Under the pieces are notes generated by a model. The model was not told where the DNA came from and did not search any database. It worked only from the letters and a program-made list of their open reading frames with translations. Source: Kondoa malvinella (taxonomy: Eukaryota > Basidiomycota > Agaricostilbomycetes > Agaricostilbales > Kondoaceae). Taken from it: a stretch of DNA of 64,000 nt. Positions 34,657 through 47,000 of the stretch are shown piece by piece (the first letter of the stretch is position 1; every line of letters begins with the position of its first letter). A program made the position numbers and the translations under genes. Location of the stretch: assembly GCA_039545315.1 (NCBI GenBank), contig BCIM01000001.1, positions 1,831,783 to 1,895,782 of the forward strand, given 5' to 3'.

Positions 34657-36255
34657 ATGGTCGAAGACAAGTACGCGGGAATCCTGTTGGAACGCGCTTT
34701 CCCAGTCTCTGAACTCGTTATTGGCAGGTACATAGGGCTTGGTCTGGCTATCTCATCTAGTCTGGCTATTGGCAGCTCGTTCATTATCACGAAAAAGGTG
34801 GGATCCGCTGTAACAACGGGTTCAAGCAATTGCTCAACAAAACACTGCCGCGCAGGGTCTTATAGATGCTGCAGAACGGCATTCGGGCTATTCGTCTGAC
34901 TCGTATGCGTATTTGCGGAACGCTACATGGTGGGCAGGCATGATCACAAGTGAGTAGTGAAATAATATGTGCTTTGAGTCGCATACTGAGACTTTCCGTT
35001 AGTGGTTGTCGGCGAGAGTACGTTGAGATACATTCATCTGGACGACGTCTGAGACTGAGTGTCGAACAGTCGCCAATTTTGCAGCCTACACTTTCGCACC
35101 AGCTATTCTCGTTACTCCATTAGGAGCATTATCAGTGCTCATAGGCGCCATATTGGCGTCCTTCTTTCTGCAAGAGAAGCTAGGCAAGATAGGCAGAGTC
35201 GGCTGTACGCTCTGTTTGGTTGGCTCGCTCATTATAGTGCTTCACGCACCGGAAGACAAGGAAGTGGAAACGGTCGATGAGATATTAGAATACGCTATGC
35301 AGCCAGGTTAGTCTGCTGCCGTATTTGACAACTACTCTGACGACCCATGCCAGGCTTCATGGCGTATTGCGTCTTTGTCCTCGCCTTCACCTTGACAATG
35401 ATTTACCGAATAGCGCCCAAATACGGCTCAAAAAGCCCAATCGTCTACATTTCCATCTGCTCGCTGGTGGGATCAATATCTGTCATGGCCATCAAAGGCT
35501 TTGGCGTAGCGCTAAAACTTACCCTGGCTGGCAACAATCAGCTGACCCATTTACCGACCTATGTCTTTGGCTTCACCGTTGCTGGATGTATAGCTGTACA
35601 AATGAACTACTTTAACAAGGTGCGCACATGCTATACTTTGCAGGGCTAGAGGCTGATGTGATTTGTTCAGGCCCTCGACCTATTCTCGACCAACGTGGTC
35701 AACCCAATCTACTACGTTTGCTTTTCAACAGCAACGATTCTTGCCTCCTTCCTCCTCTTCAGAGGCTTCAATACGTCAGGCGGTGTCAATACCATCTCAC
35801 TTATAGCCGGCTTCGTCGTCATCTTCCTGGGCGTCTATCTGTTGAACGAACGAAACGACAAGAACGGCAACGGCAACCCACCGACCGATCGTGATCGACT
35901 GGGTCGACATTCCCTTCTCGAGACCAGACAAAGCATGTCGCTTGGCGCAAGAATGTCAGTTGACGAAGATGAATCGCACCCACCTCTGCCTCATTTACAA
36001 CACTTGTCATCTAATTCTCACATCCCGCTATCAGCTACCAGTCGGAATTCGCACAGTCGGAATTACTCGACTACTTCTCATGGCCTCTCACCGCAGAATG
36101 GAGTGTATGATAACAAAGCTGCTGCTCGTTCGGGCGATAACGAGGTGCTTTTTGATGCGTTCCCTGAAGAGGAAGTGAGATTGCAGCTGGGAGAGGATAG
36201 TGACGAAGAGGACGCGAGAAGGAAAGATGGGAGGAAGGATAGTTGGGACACGTAA
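34657..36255 (+). CDS. NIPA-type magnesium transporter
   Basis: NIPA proteins are multi-spanning membrane transporters of Mg2+ and related cations with a DMT-like fold. After a 5-residue first exon (MVEDK) the typical start YIGLGLAISSSLAIGSSFII continues to TKKGL. Following helices include ANFAAYTFAPAILVTPLGA, LSVLIGAILASFFLQEKLG, KIGRVGCTLCLVGSLIIVLH and PGFMAYCVFVLAFTLTMIY. NPIYYVCFSTATILASFLLF and the last helix GFVVIFLGVYLLNERNDK close the membrane part. A hydrophilic tail of about 130 residues is Ser/Asp-rich (LQLGEDSDEEDARRK). Five introns, all short. The family is clear; ion specificity is inferred. Confidence 0.93.
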
Positions 36256-36429
36256 AGAGAAGGAGAGTCAGAGAGAGCTTGTTTAGGTGCATATAAAGGC
36301 TCGCTTGGGTCATTCAGATCAGCTGTAGCTGTGTTACGAGATCTTGGCGAAGGCAGCTTCTTGCTCTCAGACGACTATTTCCAAACTTTCTACTGCGCTG
36401 GACGACCGTACACCCCTTCTGACAGTACC

Positions 36430-37234
36430 ATGAGCCTGCTAAGACCCTTCAACGCGAATGACTTGTTCAGCTTCAACAATATAAATCTAGATGCGTGGAC
36501 GGAAACAGTAACTTCTCACTGCTTATACAGCCCTCTTGGCCCCTTCTGAAAAGTCTATCTTAGTATGCTGTGTCGTATTATTTGTCCAACATGGCAGCTT
36601 GGCCAGATCTCTTTTCTGTGCAAGAATCCGCTGATGGTACTCTGATGGGCTATGGTTCGTCCCGATTCCGCGATACAATGTACACAGTTTTATTAGGCAC
36701 AGTGATGGGAAAGACAGAAGGCGAAGCACAAGACTGGCAGTAAGCTTCCTAGTCCTCCGACACAACTATATGAGCTCACGCCCGTTCCAAGCGGTCATGT
36801 CACAGCAATCACCGTAGCTCCAGACTACAGACGTCTAGGACTGGCGAAATCGCTCATGCAGCTATTGGAGAAAGTCTCGGATCTGCAAAGGGCTTATTTC
36901 GTCGATCTGTTTGTGAGGGTGTCGAATAATCGTATGTCCCAGATTCCGTCTGCGATCCTTCGTTGACCGGATCTTGGTGGTATACAGTGGCTATAGCTAT
37001 GTATGAGGGCATGGGCTATTGCGTGTACAGGACGGTCGCTGGGTATTATGCGGGCGGGGTCAAGGAAGGGGAAGAAGACGCTTATGGTGAGTTTCGCTCC
37101 ATTCTGTTGTACTCGGCTAACATCAGCGTTTACTCTCAGATATGCGAATATGCTGTTCGCGAGATACAAAGAAGGAAAGTATAGCCAATGGAGGTCGAGA
37201 TAAAATTGTCCAGCCCGAGGATTGCTTTTGGTGA
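36430..37234 (+). CDS. NAT3: NatB catalytic subunit, N-alpha-acetyltransferase (Naa20/Nat3)
   Basis: NatB acetylates the N-terminal Met of proteins beginning Met-Asp, Met-Glu, Met-Asn or Met-Gln while they are being made on the ribosome. The start MSLLRPFNANDLFSFNNINL, followed by DAWTETY and YYLSNMAAWPDLF, is the Nat3 pattern. After splicing, HGHVTAITVAPDYRRLGLAK gives the acetyl-CoA loop (RRLGLA). YFVDLFVRVSN, AIAMYEGMGYCVYRTVAGYY and DAYDMR follow, as in the family. Five introns interrupt about 590 nt of coding sequence. The gene follows NIPA on the same strand, 174 bp away. Confidence 0.93.
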
Positions 37235-37418
37235 TGCTCCCAAGAGCATTAGATTGTGAAATATACTGTCTATACATCTACTACTGATATCTACGATCAC
37301 ATAAGACCCGCTTCGGCCATTTTTCCTACAGCATGAACCGTTGAAGCGCGTCCGGATGCATCTTCCCCCCACGACGCTGTCAAGATGGTATTGTTTTACA
37401 CCAGCATACTCAGACAAG

Positions 37419-38789
37419 ATGTCCATCAACATGAAGGGAAAAACTGCTATAATCACTGGGTGAGTCGATTCGGCCATTCAAAAATGCTCGGAAGTTCTAA
37501 ACAGATGCGTGTAGCGGTGCACATGGTATAGGCTTTGGCATTGCTTCCAACCTCGCCAGTCAAGGGGCTACAGTCGTGATAGCTGATATCAACGGCGAAC
37601 GCGGGCAAGAAGCTGTTGAGAAGCTGGAGAAGCTGTAAGTCTGTCCATCTGCCAGAGAATTATCAGGCTGATCTAGTTCTATGCAGACATCCAGGAGTAA
37701 AGGTCAACTTCCAGACGTGTGATGTTTCGTCTTGTGAGTGCTCGAGCTGCTGTACGATGCTTTGGCTTATCCTAACTATAGGGCCAAGTCAAGTCGCAGC
37801 TTTTGCTGGTGCGCGCAAGTTTTCTGGTACAGATAGAATAGATGTCGTCTTTGCGAATGCTGGTATGTAACATCTCTTTCCTTCATTGCGCGTCATTGAT
37901 GTTTCGTCTCAGGTATTGCTCAGGTTTGTCCAGCCCATTATCAGTCGTACAAAGCTCAACGCTAGCTACAGTATCCAAAAGACTGCTTCGACCCTAGCTG
38001 CCAGGTGAGATGAAGTTGTTGTTTGCAGCAAAGTAATCGCTGAACTCGACGTAGCCATCCTCTTCTTCTGAAGCTCAGCATTACCTATCTACACTAGCTG
38101 ACAACCCTCCTTCAATGCGTGTCATGTAAGTCTGCTTTCTGAGGCTGTTGACGTTTGCTCAATACAATGGACAGCGACGTCAATCTCACCGGAGCTTTAT
38201 ATACCATCTACCTAGCAATGACCCATTTCCGAACACAAGAGAAAGACTCAGACGGCATGCGCGGGAAGCTCATCGTTACCGGATCAAACGCCATGATCTA
38301 CCCTTTCCCTGCGGATGTGCTTTATGGTTCCGCAAAGACTGGTCTGTTGGGCACTGTTCGATCTTTGGCACCTCGTTTTGCGTTGGAGGGAATGACTGTT
38401 AATGCTCTTGCGCCAGCTTTGGTGCAGACTGTACGCATTCATCACGACTTGGCAATACGCGGCTAACACGGACGTATAGGGACTTCCGCTGCCACCTAAT
38501 TCGGAAGAGCTGGGCATCATTACACCTATGAAGACCATCACCAACGCGTGTGAAATGTTTTACAAAGCAGGAAGCGAAGTGAATGGTCATATTGCGGAAT
38601 GCGTTCGTCCTCCCTTAGCCCTAATCGAATACAAGCTGATTTTCCTTTCGATAGTGCGTTGACCGAGTCGTGTTGCGCAAATTCCCTCAGCCATTGGACA
38701 AGAAGGCCTACCTGTCTATGAACCAGTTCTGGTCTCAAGAAGCTATCTCCGCGTGTTTAGATGATTTCAAAGGGAATGAGTCGTTCTGA
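37419..38789 (+). CDS. Short-chain dehydrogenase/reductase
   Basis: This is a classical SDR with an NAD(P)-binding Rossmann fold. TGGAHGIG (TGxxxGxG, formed across the first intron), the DINGER acidic stretch, CDVSS, FANAGIAQ (NAG motif) and the catalytic pieces IVTGSNAM (Ser) and YGSAK (Tyr and Lys) are all present. Asp after the second strand (VVIADIN) favours NAD over NADP. The middle is split by several small exons (for example a 10-nt-scale exon giving GIAQ). The C-terminus FWSQEAISACLDDFKGNESF does not carry a peroxisomal signal. The substrate cannot be predicted; 15-hydroxyprostaglandin-dehydrogenase-like SDRs have similar layouts. Confidence 0.9.
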
Positions 38790-39077
38790 GGAACGTATAC
38801 CGGTTCTGTCTATACATTATGATAGGTCGTGGCTTGTTTTCATCCCTCCTTGAAGAAGCTCGCATGGGCTACACATCCAGGGAAGGAGAGACGCAACGAG
38901 ACGAGGCACGCGAATGCAGACACAGACGAAATAGGAATGCATCTGTATGACAAAAGGCAGGCACGCGCTGCATTGAAGTTTCATAGATCATACAAGGCCG
39001 GACAGATACTGAGACTGCTCCGCTAATGCCATCCGTCTATGCTTTGCAGTTCTTCCTAGTCTAGGTAAAGGCACGAT

Positions 39078-39861
39078 TCAGAGGCGGTAGACAAGTGAAA
39101 AGCAGCTTCGGCTCACATGATTGTACACATTGCCTTTTTTAGTGAAACCAAAGTTGCAGCGATCGCAAACGAAATAGACTTGCGGCACTGCAGCATCGTG
39201 AGTGCGTGCCTGGTGTTTGAGCAGCTAAGACAAGAAATGAGCGCTGCAATACGATCGCTGCGTTCGCGAGACTTACCGAAGAGCGTTTATAAAAGTGGAT
39301 ACCGCACTCGATCCCATGGGCGTTCAATCTGTCGCACGTGAAATTTGCTTTTTTGACAACAGCTGAGGGTACGCCAGCCGCTGGCACAACAGTCTGATCG
39401 GGGGCTGAGACATTTTTGCTGCTGCTGGCAATGGGCTGAGCGGAAAGCAGGACGGGTCGGTTGGCGACAGCGGTCGAGGGATGGCCCATGAAAGGATCGA
39501 AGAGCTGCTCGAGAGAATTGGGCTGGAAATGAGACTCGATTGAATTGGGCTGAGATCCGAGCAAAGGAAATCCACAAGAAGCATAGTAGGCCGAGACGGG
39601 TGAGAGAGGCGCGGCATTGAATGAGCTCAAATATGAATTCGCCTCGACTCGCTCAAACAGCACGCTCGACAATGTGGAAACAGCGTTCTGCGCAGTAAGC
39701 GGCGCGACACCGAGCGACGACCAATCAACAAAAGCAGACGGCTCGGTCGAGGGCAGATCAGCAAAGGGCAGGGCAGCTGCAGCCTGGATTCGTTGTTGCT
39801 GTGTTGCTGGCGGTTGTTGATCAGTCTCATCGTCGATCAACAGTGAGACAAGCATGTTCAT
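39078..39861 (-). CDS. C2H2-type zinc-finger protein, putative transcription factor
   Basis: A Ser/Pro/Ala-rich N-terminal region of about 170 residues (MNMLVSLLIDDETDQQPP) is followed by two C-terminal zinc fingers joined across one intron. The first reads CDRLNAHGIEC, then FYKRSSLLKHQARTH, with a wide nine-residue gap between the two Cys. The second reads CDRCNFGFTKKGNVYNH then VSRSC, a C2HC type. The protein ends shortly after (SLVYRL). Such proteins usually bind DNA in the nucleus; the target is unknown. The start is the first in-frame ATG, but the frame is open for about 80 nt upstream, so another short first exon is possible. Confidence 0.7.
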
Positions 39862-40288
39862 ATCAGGCCTTGGAACAGTTGCTGCGATGACTTGAGCTTT
39901 GCTGCTGTTGCTCTTTTGTAGCGTCGAGACGAGATCGCTACAAGTGCGAGGTCAAACAAGAACATACATACAGAGGGCAGAGCTACTGGATGGTGGAGAC
40001 ATACTCCCTGTATGCTTGAGCACTACAAGCTAGTCAGCAGGAACTTCTTTGACGCTCAAAAGCGTACACGGACATTTCACGACCGGACATTGTTTGGAAA
40101 ACGGCACACACGAAACAGGAAAGGCAATGAGAGGCGTCAAGTAGCTGAGCAGTTAGAGAGCGCAGGTAGAAAGGCTGCAGTAGCTTCAGGGAGCTCAAAA
40201 AACTTCAGACAGACGGACAAGTCGTGGTGCGAAGCAAGGAGTACAAGAAGAAAACAACAGCGAGTCGACACTGGAAGGGCAAAGGCGG
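39862..40288. promoter_or_regulatory. Divergent promoter region between the zinc-finger gene and the site-2 protease
   Basis: This 427-bp region separates two divergent starts. A plus-strand ORF (40012-40476) crosses into the protease gene in another frame and is Arg/Lys-rich; I regard it as chance. No repeat or RNA gene is visible. Confidence 0.35.
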
Positions 40289-41991
40289 ATGCTCGCCTGG
40301 CTCTGGCTAATCATCTTCTGGTCTGCTGTTCACTTGATCCGGAGCCTGCTGCACAAGAGAATCCCGCCAGAAGTCGAAACCTCCGCCGGTCCATGTTGGC
40401 TTTTCTTGACTGTACCGGTCAGCCTGAAGCTCTGGCTGCTACCTGCGAGCAAGCGTACCTTGAGCAGAATCTATGACTTGGGCTGTATCCTTGCCGTTGC
40501 GAGCGTCTACCTGTGTCAAGCTCTCCTCGCTTTCTGGATGGTTCAAGCTGTCTACCATGTCCTTCCTTTAAAACAGCAGCACATCAATTTGGCTAAAAGG
40601 GCACCTATTCCACAACGTCATACAACCTCTGGTCCTACACTGCTCATTCCTGGTCTTACCCTGCCGTTTGATTCGATCTGGAGCATGCTGTTCGGCGGAA
40701 CGATTGCTGGGTTGGCACATGAATTTCTTGGACATGCGCTAGCTTGCTCAGTGTATGCTCGAGTCCTCACTATGCGGTAAACAGGCTGATCTTCTTGTAG
40801 GGACGATATTCCGGTAGACGCCATCGGGGCCTTCCTTCTGCTGTTCCTACCCGGCGCATACGTCTCTCTGTCTGAATCCAACCTCGCTCGAGCCGTACCG
40901 TGGACAAGACTTCGGATCGCCAGTGGTGGCGTCTTTGTCAATTTCCTTCTTGGATCCATTTGCTGGATTCTGTCAGCAAAGGGATTAGCTGTGCTCTTTC
41001 TGTTACAGCGAATGACGCTCTGGACGGATGTAGGGCAACAGGGCGTGTACGTTAGTTCGGTTAATGTAGTACGTCTGCTTGCATCGATCTTTTACTTATT
41101 AACCTGTTTCGTCAGGCTTCGCCATTGCATGCTCTAATCCGCCCTTCCGAGATCATCACAAGGCTTGACGACTTTGAGCTGTCCTCTACAAGATCTCTGG
41201 CGTATCCCGAGCGCTGGCAATCCTTCCTGAATGGGGACGCTAATACAGAGGCGACTGGCTGGTGTATCGAGACAGAATGGTTCAGCAGTGAGTCCAACCA
41301 TGGTCTTCTTTCTGATCACTCTGATAGACAGCAGAACTCGACACATTCTGCTGCATACCACACAAGACAAAAGTCGCCGCTTGTTTCGCCTCTTCCGATT
41401 CGACAGCACAAGGTTGTCTACAGATAGAAGACGTCTTATTGCCTTCGGACAGACCCAGATGCACAGATCACTGCTCAGAAGGGCGTACCTGCATTTCGCC
41501 AGCACCTGAACATCCGCTCGTTCGCATCTACCTGCGAGATGCATCTCAATCCTCTAGGATCGTCATGTTTGCGGGCACTCGACAAGCTTTAGCGCAGCAA
41601 GTCAATGTCTCTGTATTGAATCCGATGTTCAGCTTCCTTCCATCCGAGCTGCTGCCAGAAGATTTTCTTTGGTCTGTCAATCTGCCTCTGCTATCAACAT
41701 TGTCTCACGATTGCATGCAGGCTATTTCAAAGCTTGAACTTTGGATTCTTCTTCATCAACAGCTTGCTCTTACCTAGATTGGACGGCTCAGAAACCATAT
41801 CGGGTGCTCTAGCTTGCATTGAAGATTATCAAATCGCTTTGACGATGCAGCACATACAGTCACAAAGTACAAGCAGACATGTCTACCATTGGCTCAATCT
41901 ACTCTTCTCTGCGACTATACGACACATGCAGCTCTTACAACGCCTCAACATCCTTATGCTATTGTTAACTCTTATCCTCCCTTTCTTTTAA
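40289..41991 (+). CDS. Site-2 protease (MBTPS2 / Stp1-like), M50 family
   Basis: Site-2 proteases are Golgi/ER membrane zinc metalloproteases that cut transmembrane helices, for example of SREBP (Sre1) in sterol and hypoxia sensing. The N-terminus has membrane helices (AWLWLIIFWSAVHLIRSLL). The zinc motif region reads AGLAHEFLGHALACS. Family blocks follow in order: DDIPVDAIGAFLLLFLPGAY, LRIASGGVFVNFLLGSICW, a lumenal Cys-rich loop (DTFCCIPHK, CTDHCSEGRTC) and FINSLLLPRLDGSE, whose Asp is the third zinc ligand. The HExxH motif is HEFLGH, one residue longer than expected. Five or so introns are needed; the Cys-rich exon is joined through a 47-nt intron near 41291. The stop TAA overlaps that of GLE1. 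Confidence 0.85.
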
Positions 41992-43894
41992 GGATCAACT
42001 TTACTACCCGGCGCTTCGGTTATCCCCTTCTTCTGCCATTCTTCCAACAACAAGCTCAATTTCGCGCAGCTCGCTTTCGCCCATCCAGTATCTTTCGGAT
42101 TGAAACCAGCCTTCCCCTGATCCAACCCTTGCGTTTTCAAGCACATCCATAATTTCGTAAACTGTTGGCCATACAATTGCTGTAACCGAACGCCAAGAAC
42201 AGAACAGATGCTTTCTATCAACTGTGGTGTGGGTTCTAATGCGACTAGAGGAGGTTGAAAGAGGGCAATGAGGAGTTTCCAGGCTGCTGATGGTCGAAAT
42301 TGAGGTGGGACAGCTGGAGAAAGGGGTGCGACGGAGAGGATGGAGATGTAGAGCGACATGAGACCAGCCATTCGGGCTGCATAATTCATCAGGGGTTCTT
42401 GTTGCGAGGGCGGGAGGTACCCGAGGAGTTTGAGGTGGGCTTCAGGAGTCTCGGCCTGTACGAGGAGTCAGTTATGTCGCTGTCTAATAGAAGAATACAT
42501 ACTAAAGAGCGAGGTGGATAGTATCCAGTGATCCAAAAGCATTTCTTGACAAACCGAGCCATAAGCACATCCGCCAATTCGCCGTGCCCTTGATCTCCCA
42601 CTAGAGCGATGGCAAGTCGGCCAAGAGGGAAAGCTACTTCTATTCGAGCTGTGACTTCCATCTCTGCTTGCTTGAGCAGAGATTTCGAAACGTGATTGAG
42701 ACCCCAGGTATACGCTTCAGGAGAAAGTTGCCGAAGAGTATTTAGTGTTCCGCTGATTTGTTGCGACTGTACAAAGGATCAGTACATTTCACAAAAGATA
42801 TCATTAGGCGTACTATTTCAGCAATGTGTCGAGCTGAATTGGTGAGTTGCCCAACTTTCGGAGTAATCGCTCGCTTTGCATCCCGACACGCCTTCTTCCA
42901 CGTCGGATTCTGCGAGACAGGCGGTAGGACGTTGGTCTTGATCTGAACCATGACATCATGCCAATGCGTCCAACTGTCTTTATATTCAGAAGCAGCCTGT
43001 GATGCCTTTTCCGCTTTCTCCGCATTGGCTTTATCAATTGCCAATTTCTGTTCTTGAGCTTTTCGCTCTATTTCTTGCTGCTGTTGCTTTTTCGCTTGTT
43101 CCTCTCTCAATTTCGCAGCTTCAGCTTCAGCTTGTTCTTTCGCTGCTCGAGCTCTCGTCAAAGCCGCTTGCTCTTCTTGCTGTAGCCTGATCTCTTCCTT
43201 CTCCCGCACTCGAATAGCAGCTTCTATGTCTTCCCACAATTGCGCATTGCGAAGTTCAAAGTTCTTGTGCACGTTTTCTTCTTCTTTCCGCCGTGAGACT
43301 TGTAGGTCTTCCAGCAAAGAAGCGACGGCGTTGATTTCGCGTTGTTTGGCTAGTTGAGCAGCTTGATCTTTGGATTGTTGCGCGCTGTCTATGGAAGAGA
43401 AGGCTACAGCTGAAGCTTGCCAATGTTGTGCTGCGTTTGTCTGGTAATTCCAATCAGTTCCCAATGTCCAGATCGATACATGGAGAATGTACCCATGCGA
43501 GGCCTTTTTGAGTTTCCTCGTGGATCTCCCAAGCGTCAAGAGCTGACCAAATAGCGAGACTTTGAGTGTTGGCCTTTCTACCATTGACGCGTTTCCCACG
43601 TCGTTCAACAGGATGAGCTTCTTCTTCCGAGTCAGCCGAGGAGACAACAGAACCAAAAGCAGAGTCTGATTCAGAAGAAGAGGAATACGCGGTAATGACT
43701 CTGGATCTCCTTGCTTTGGTCATGGAAGCTTTCAATTTCTTGTTTGAAGCAGGAGCAACAGTAGATTTGAGTATAGACTTGTGTGCTTTCTTGCTCGCCA
43801 AGTAGGACTCTTCCATGGGCAGCTCCTCATTCTCGGATGCTTCTGACGACGCTGAACTGTCCAAATCACTGTCGAGCAAGCCAAAGCGGGCCAT
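41988..43894 (-). CDS. GLE1: mRNA export factor Gle1
   Basis: Gle1 sits on the cytoplasmic face of the nuclear pore. With inositol hexakisphosphate it activates the DEAD-box ATPase Dbp5 to release exported mRNPs. The N-terminus (MARFGLLDSDLDSSASSEAS) is acidic and disordered. A long Glu/Lys/Gln/Ala-rich coiled coil of about 130 residues precedes the Gle1 helical domain: YKDSWTHWHDVMVQIKTNVL, NPTWKKACRDAKRAITPKVG, FPLGRLAIALVGDQGHGELA, KKCFWITGYYPPRS and YAARMAGLMSLYISIL. The protein ends ITEAPGSKVDP. Three introns. It is tail-to-tail with the site-2 protease, and the palindrome TTAA at 41988-41991 provides both stop codons. Confidence 0.93.
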
Positions 43895-44020
43895 CTTGAG
43901 AGCAGGGCCTGAGAAGATCAAAGCTTTCAGTGGCAGCTAGGCAGCGGGAATAGCCAAAGTTGCGATATTATTTTCGTCTCAGGTCAAGCAGCAACAGCGA
44001 GCTTCGAAGGGCAACAGAGC

Positions 44021-47000
44021 ATGGCAGATGCGCCCAAGAATGATCACATTCAGCCTGCGCTGTCTGGTACAGCTACGCCAATGGACAGTCCTCAAGTAGC
44101 CGTTCGCTCTCTCCTGCATGAGACTCCCTTGGATAGACCCCCAACAGCGCCTACTTCGCCTACTATTACCAACAGACATCGCAGAAAGCGTTCATCAAGC
44201 CAGAAAAGGTCTCCCGCAACACCTGCTGGCCCGGCTTTGGATGGACAGCAGTCGCAAGCAGAGAAGCAAACGTTACAACAGACCGTCTCGGATCTGCAAA
44301 GTCTGCTCTTGCAATACCTCAGACTCTTGCCTTGGTTCCCTCCGGATCACCCTATTGTAGGTGTCCAGGATCCGCTTTCACCAGAGGCTGATGTTGATTC
44401 CTGTGCAATTTACAGAGGGTCAAGCTCAAGCGGTTCCTTGCACCTCAGACACGTGTAGTGCTGCGCTGGATGGGTGGTATACTGCATAGGCAGAATGTAT
44501 GTTTCCCCGATAGCATTCATGTCCACAACTCACATCTTATGTCAGGTTCTCGCAAGCAATCTCGGTAAGCAGCGGGAGAGTCGTGCATGACTTCAAAAGC
44601 TCACAGACATATTATGATTACAGCCTACGATGTAGCGGTTCTCTTCTGGAAGTGGGTGGTCAACCTTTTCTTCCGCGAAATCCGTCCCCGTGGGGCGTAC
44701 AAAATCCCAAAAGACACGGCTTTGATCTTTGTAGCTGCTCCTCATCACAATCAGGTATGTTTCTCTGCTGATATGCATTGCAGACGAGCTGATTGGCATT
44801 AGTTTGTCGACCCGCTATTGCTCATGTCGGAAGTTCGACTGTCAGCTGGACGACGCATCTCTTTCCTTGTAGCCGAGAAATCGCTTAAACGAGCGTTCGT
44901 CGGTGCTGCTTGTCGAACGATGCAATCTAGTACGTCTCCTCTTCTTCTGATAGCGCAATTACTGACAACTGTAACAGTCTCGGTCGTCAGAGCAGCAGAT
45001 AACGCCGTTCCCGGCAAAGGAGTAGTCTACCTCTCTCCGTACTCTGAAGACTTCACTATCCTCCGCGGTCACGGTACAACCTTTACCAAAGACCTCAAAC
45101 CTCGTTCTTCGATTCAATTACCGAAAAGTCTAGCTTTCGCTACTTGTGAAGTGGTAGAAGTAGTGGATGACGTGACTGTTAGGTTGAAGAAAGGTTTCGG
45201 CGGGGAGAAGGTCATTGCTGCTTTACTCGATGCGGGTAGGAGATTAGATGGTTTAGATACGGATTGGGAAGAGAGCAAAGATGTAAAGAGGGAAGGCCTT
45301 GCGTTCAAGTGTTTGCCTTATGTTGATCAGACAAAGGTCCGTCTGTCGTTGCATCTCTTCTAAAGAGTGTTGTGGACTGATAGTCCATGAACAGATGTAT
45401 TCTCAAGTATACAAAAAGCTAAAAGAAGGAGGATGTATCGGTATCTTTCCTGAAGGTAGGCTCTATTTGTCTTAGCTTGTGGAAGCTTAGTCATTGCTGG
45501 GTCTACAGGCGGATCACACGACCGGGCAGATCTCCTTCCTCTGAAAGCCGGCGTGTCGATCATGGCTCTCGGCGCATTGGCAGCTACACCTGGCCTCAAA
45601 GTACAAATCATCCCTACTGGTCTTTCATACTTTCATCCGCACAAGTTTCGTTCTCGCGCTGTCGTAGAATTTGGTTCTCCAATCGATATACCGCAGGAAC
45701 TTGTCGCGGATTTCGAAAAGGGTGGAGAGCATAAACGAGCTGCTACGGCTGCCGTTCTTGATTTGATCTTTGATGGTCTGAAGGGTGTCACTGTGCGAGC
45801 GCCAGATTACGACACGCTCATGGTCGGTGTTCCATTTGACATCAACGTCTGATCTGACAAAGTTGGTAGTTGATACAAGCTACAAGGCGACTCTATAGAC
45901 CTCCAGGGCAATCATTATCGCTTGGACAGGTCGTAGAGATGAACAAGCGGTTCATCATGGGCTACGAGACGTACAAGAATGAACCTCGGGTGGTAGCGCT
46001 CAAGGAGAAAGTCACTGAATACAACAGACTGCTCAAATACATGGGTCTGAGAGATCATCAAGTTGGTAGACTTGACGCGATTCAGCGTATTTGCTGATTC
46101 TTGTGGGTCTTCTAACAGGTCGACAGCGGAGATCTACCAGCTTGGCGATCTTTGGTCTTGCTCGTCTACCGATCGCTGCTCGTAGGCGGATGGACAGTAG
46201 TTGCTCTGCCTGGTGTCATACTCAATTCGCCAATGTTTATCGCTGCGACCATCATTAGTCGAATGAAAGCTAAAGGTGGGACAAATCGGACTCATATGCG
46301 GTACATCGCTGATGACGTCTTTATTGACCACAGAGGCTCTAGCTGCATCTACAGTCAAGCTCGCGGGTCGAGATGTAGTAGCTACATGGAAAATTCTCGT
46401 CTCGCTCGGTATGGCGCCAATAGTCTACACCATCTATGGCATCATCTCGGTTGTGCTTGCTTTCAAGTATGGCTTGTCGCTCAAGTACAAGCTACTCCTA
46501 CCCCTGGCACTTGCCATCGCGCTGCCCTCGATAGGTTATTCAGCTCTCAAGTTTGGTGAGACTGGAATGGACATCTACAAGTAAGTGGATTGAATTGGAA
46601 TACAATCAGACTGATTCCTCCCCTAGATCGCTACGACCTCTATTCCTCAGTCTGATGCCCGGGAATCAAGTGTTCATTGACCGTTTGAAGAGGCAAAGGC
46701 GGGAATTAGCTGAGCAGCTGTCGGAGTTGATCAAGTACGTCGGATCCAAGTTACTTGCGAGTTTCTGTTGATGCATAACACAGTGAATTTGGTCCACAAC
46801 TGTTTGACGACTTTGAGAGCCACCGCACCATCCAAGATCGACCTCTCAGTAGGCGAAGCAAGTCATCTTATGGGCGAGACCAAGGCATCTTCTCCAGTCC
46901 TTTCGACTGGTTAGACTCGCAAGTCTTTGGCTGGTCTCGAGGCGCACCTTTATCTTCCGCGGGCTCCACCTTCCAGACTCAGCCTGCTTCAGACCTTGAA

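Noticed and set aside
40012..40476. Plus-strand ORF of 154 codons overlapping the site-2 protease start
   Set aside because: It is Arg/Lys-rich with no motif, and the protease frame gives membrane helices and family blocks from 40289 onward.
42999..43190. Hydrophobic plus-strand ORF that looks like a membrane protein
   Set aside because: It is the antisense shadow of the Glu/Lys/Gln-rich coiled coil of GLE1, which reads as Leu/Phe/Ser on the other strand.
44587..44590. Second ATGA overlap (upstream ORF and GPAT), suggesting a bicistronic mRNA
   Set aside because: A canonical 59-nt intron also joins these frames, so coupling is not needed. I keep it only as an alternative under the GPAT entry.
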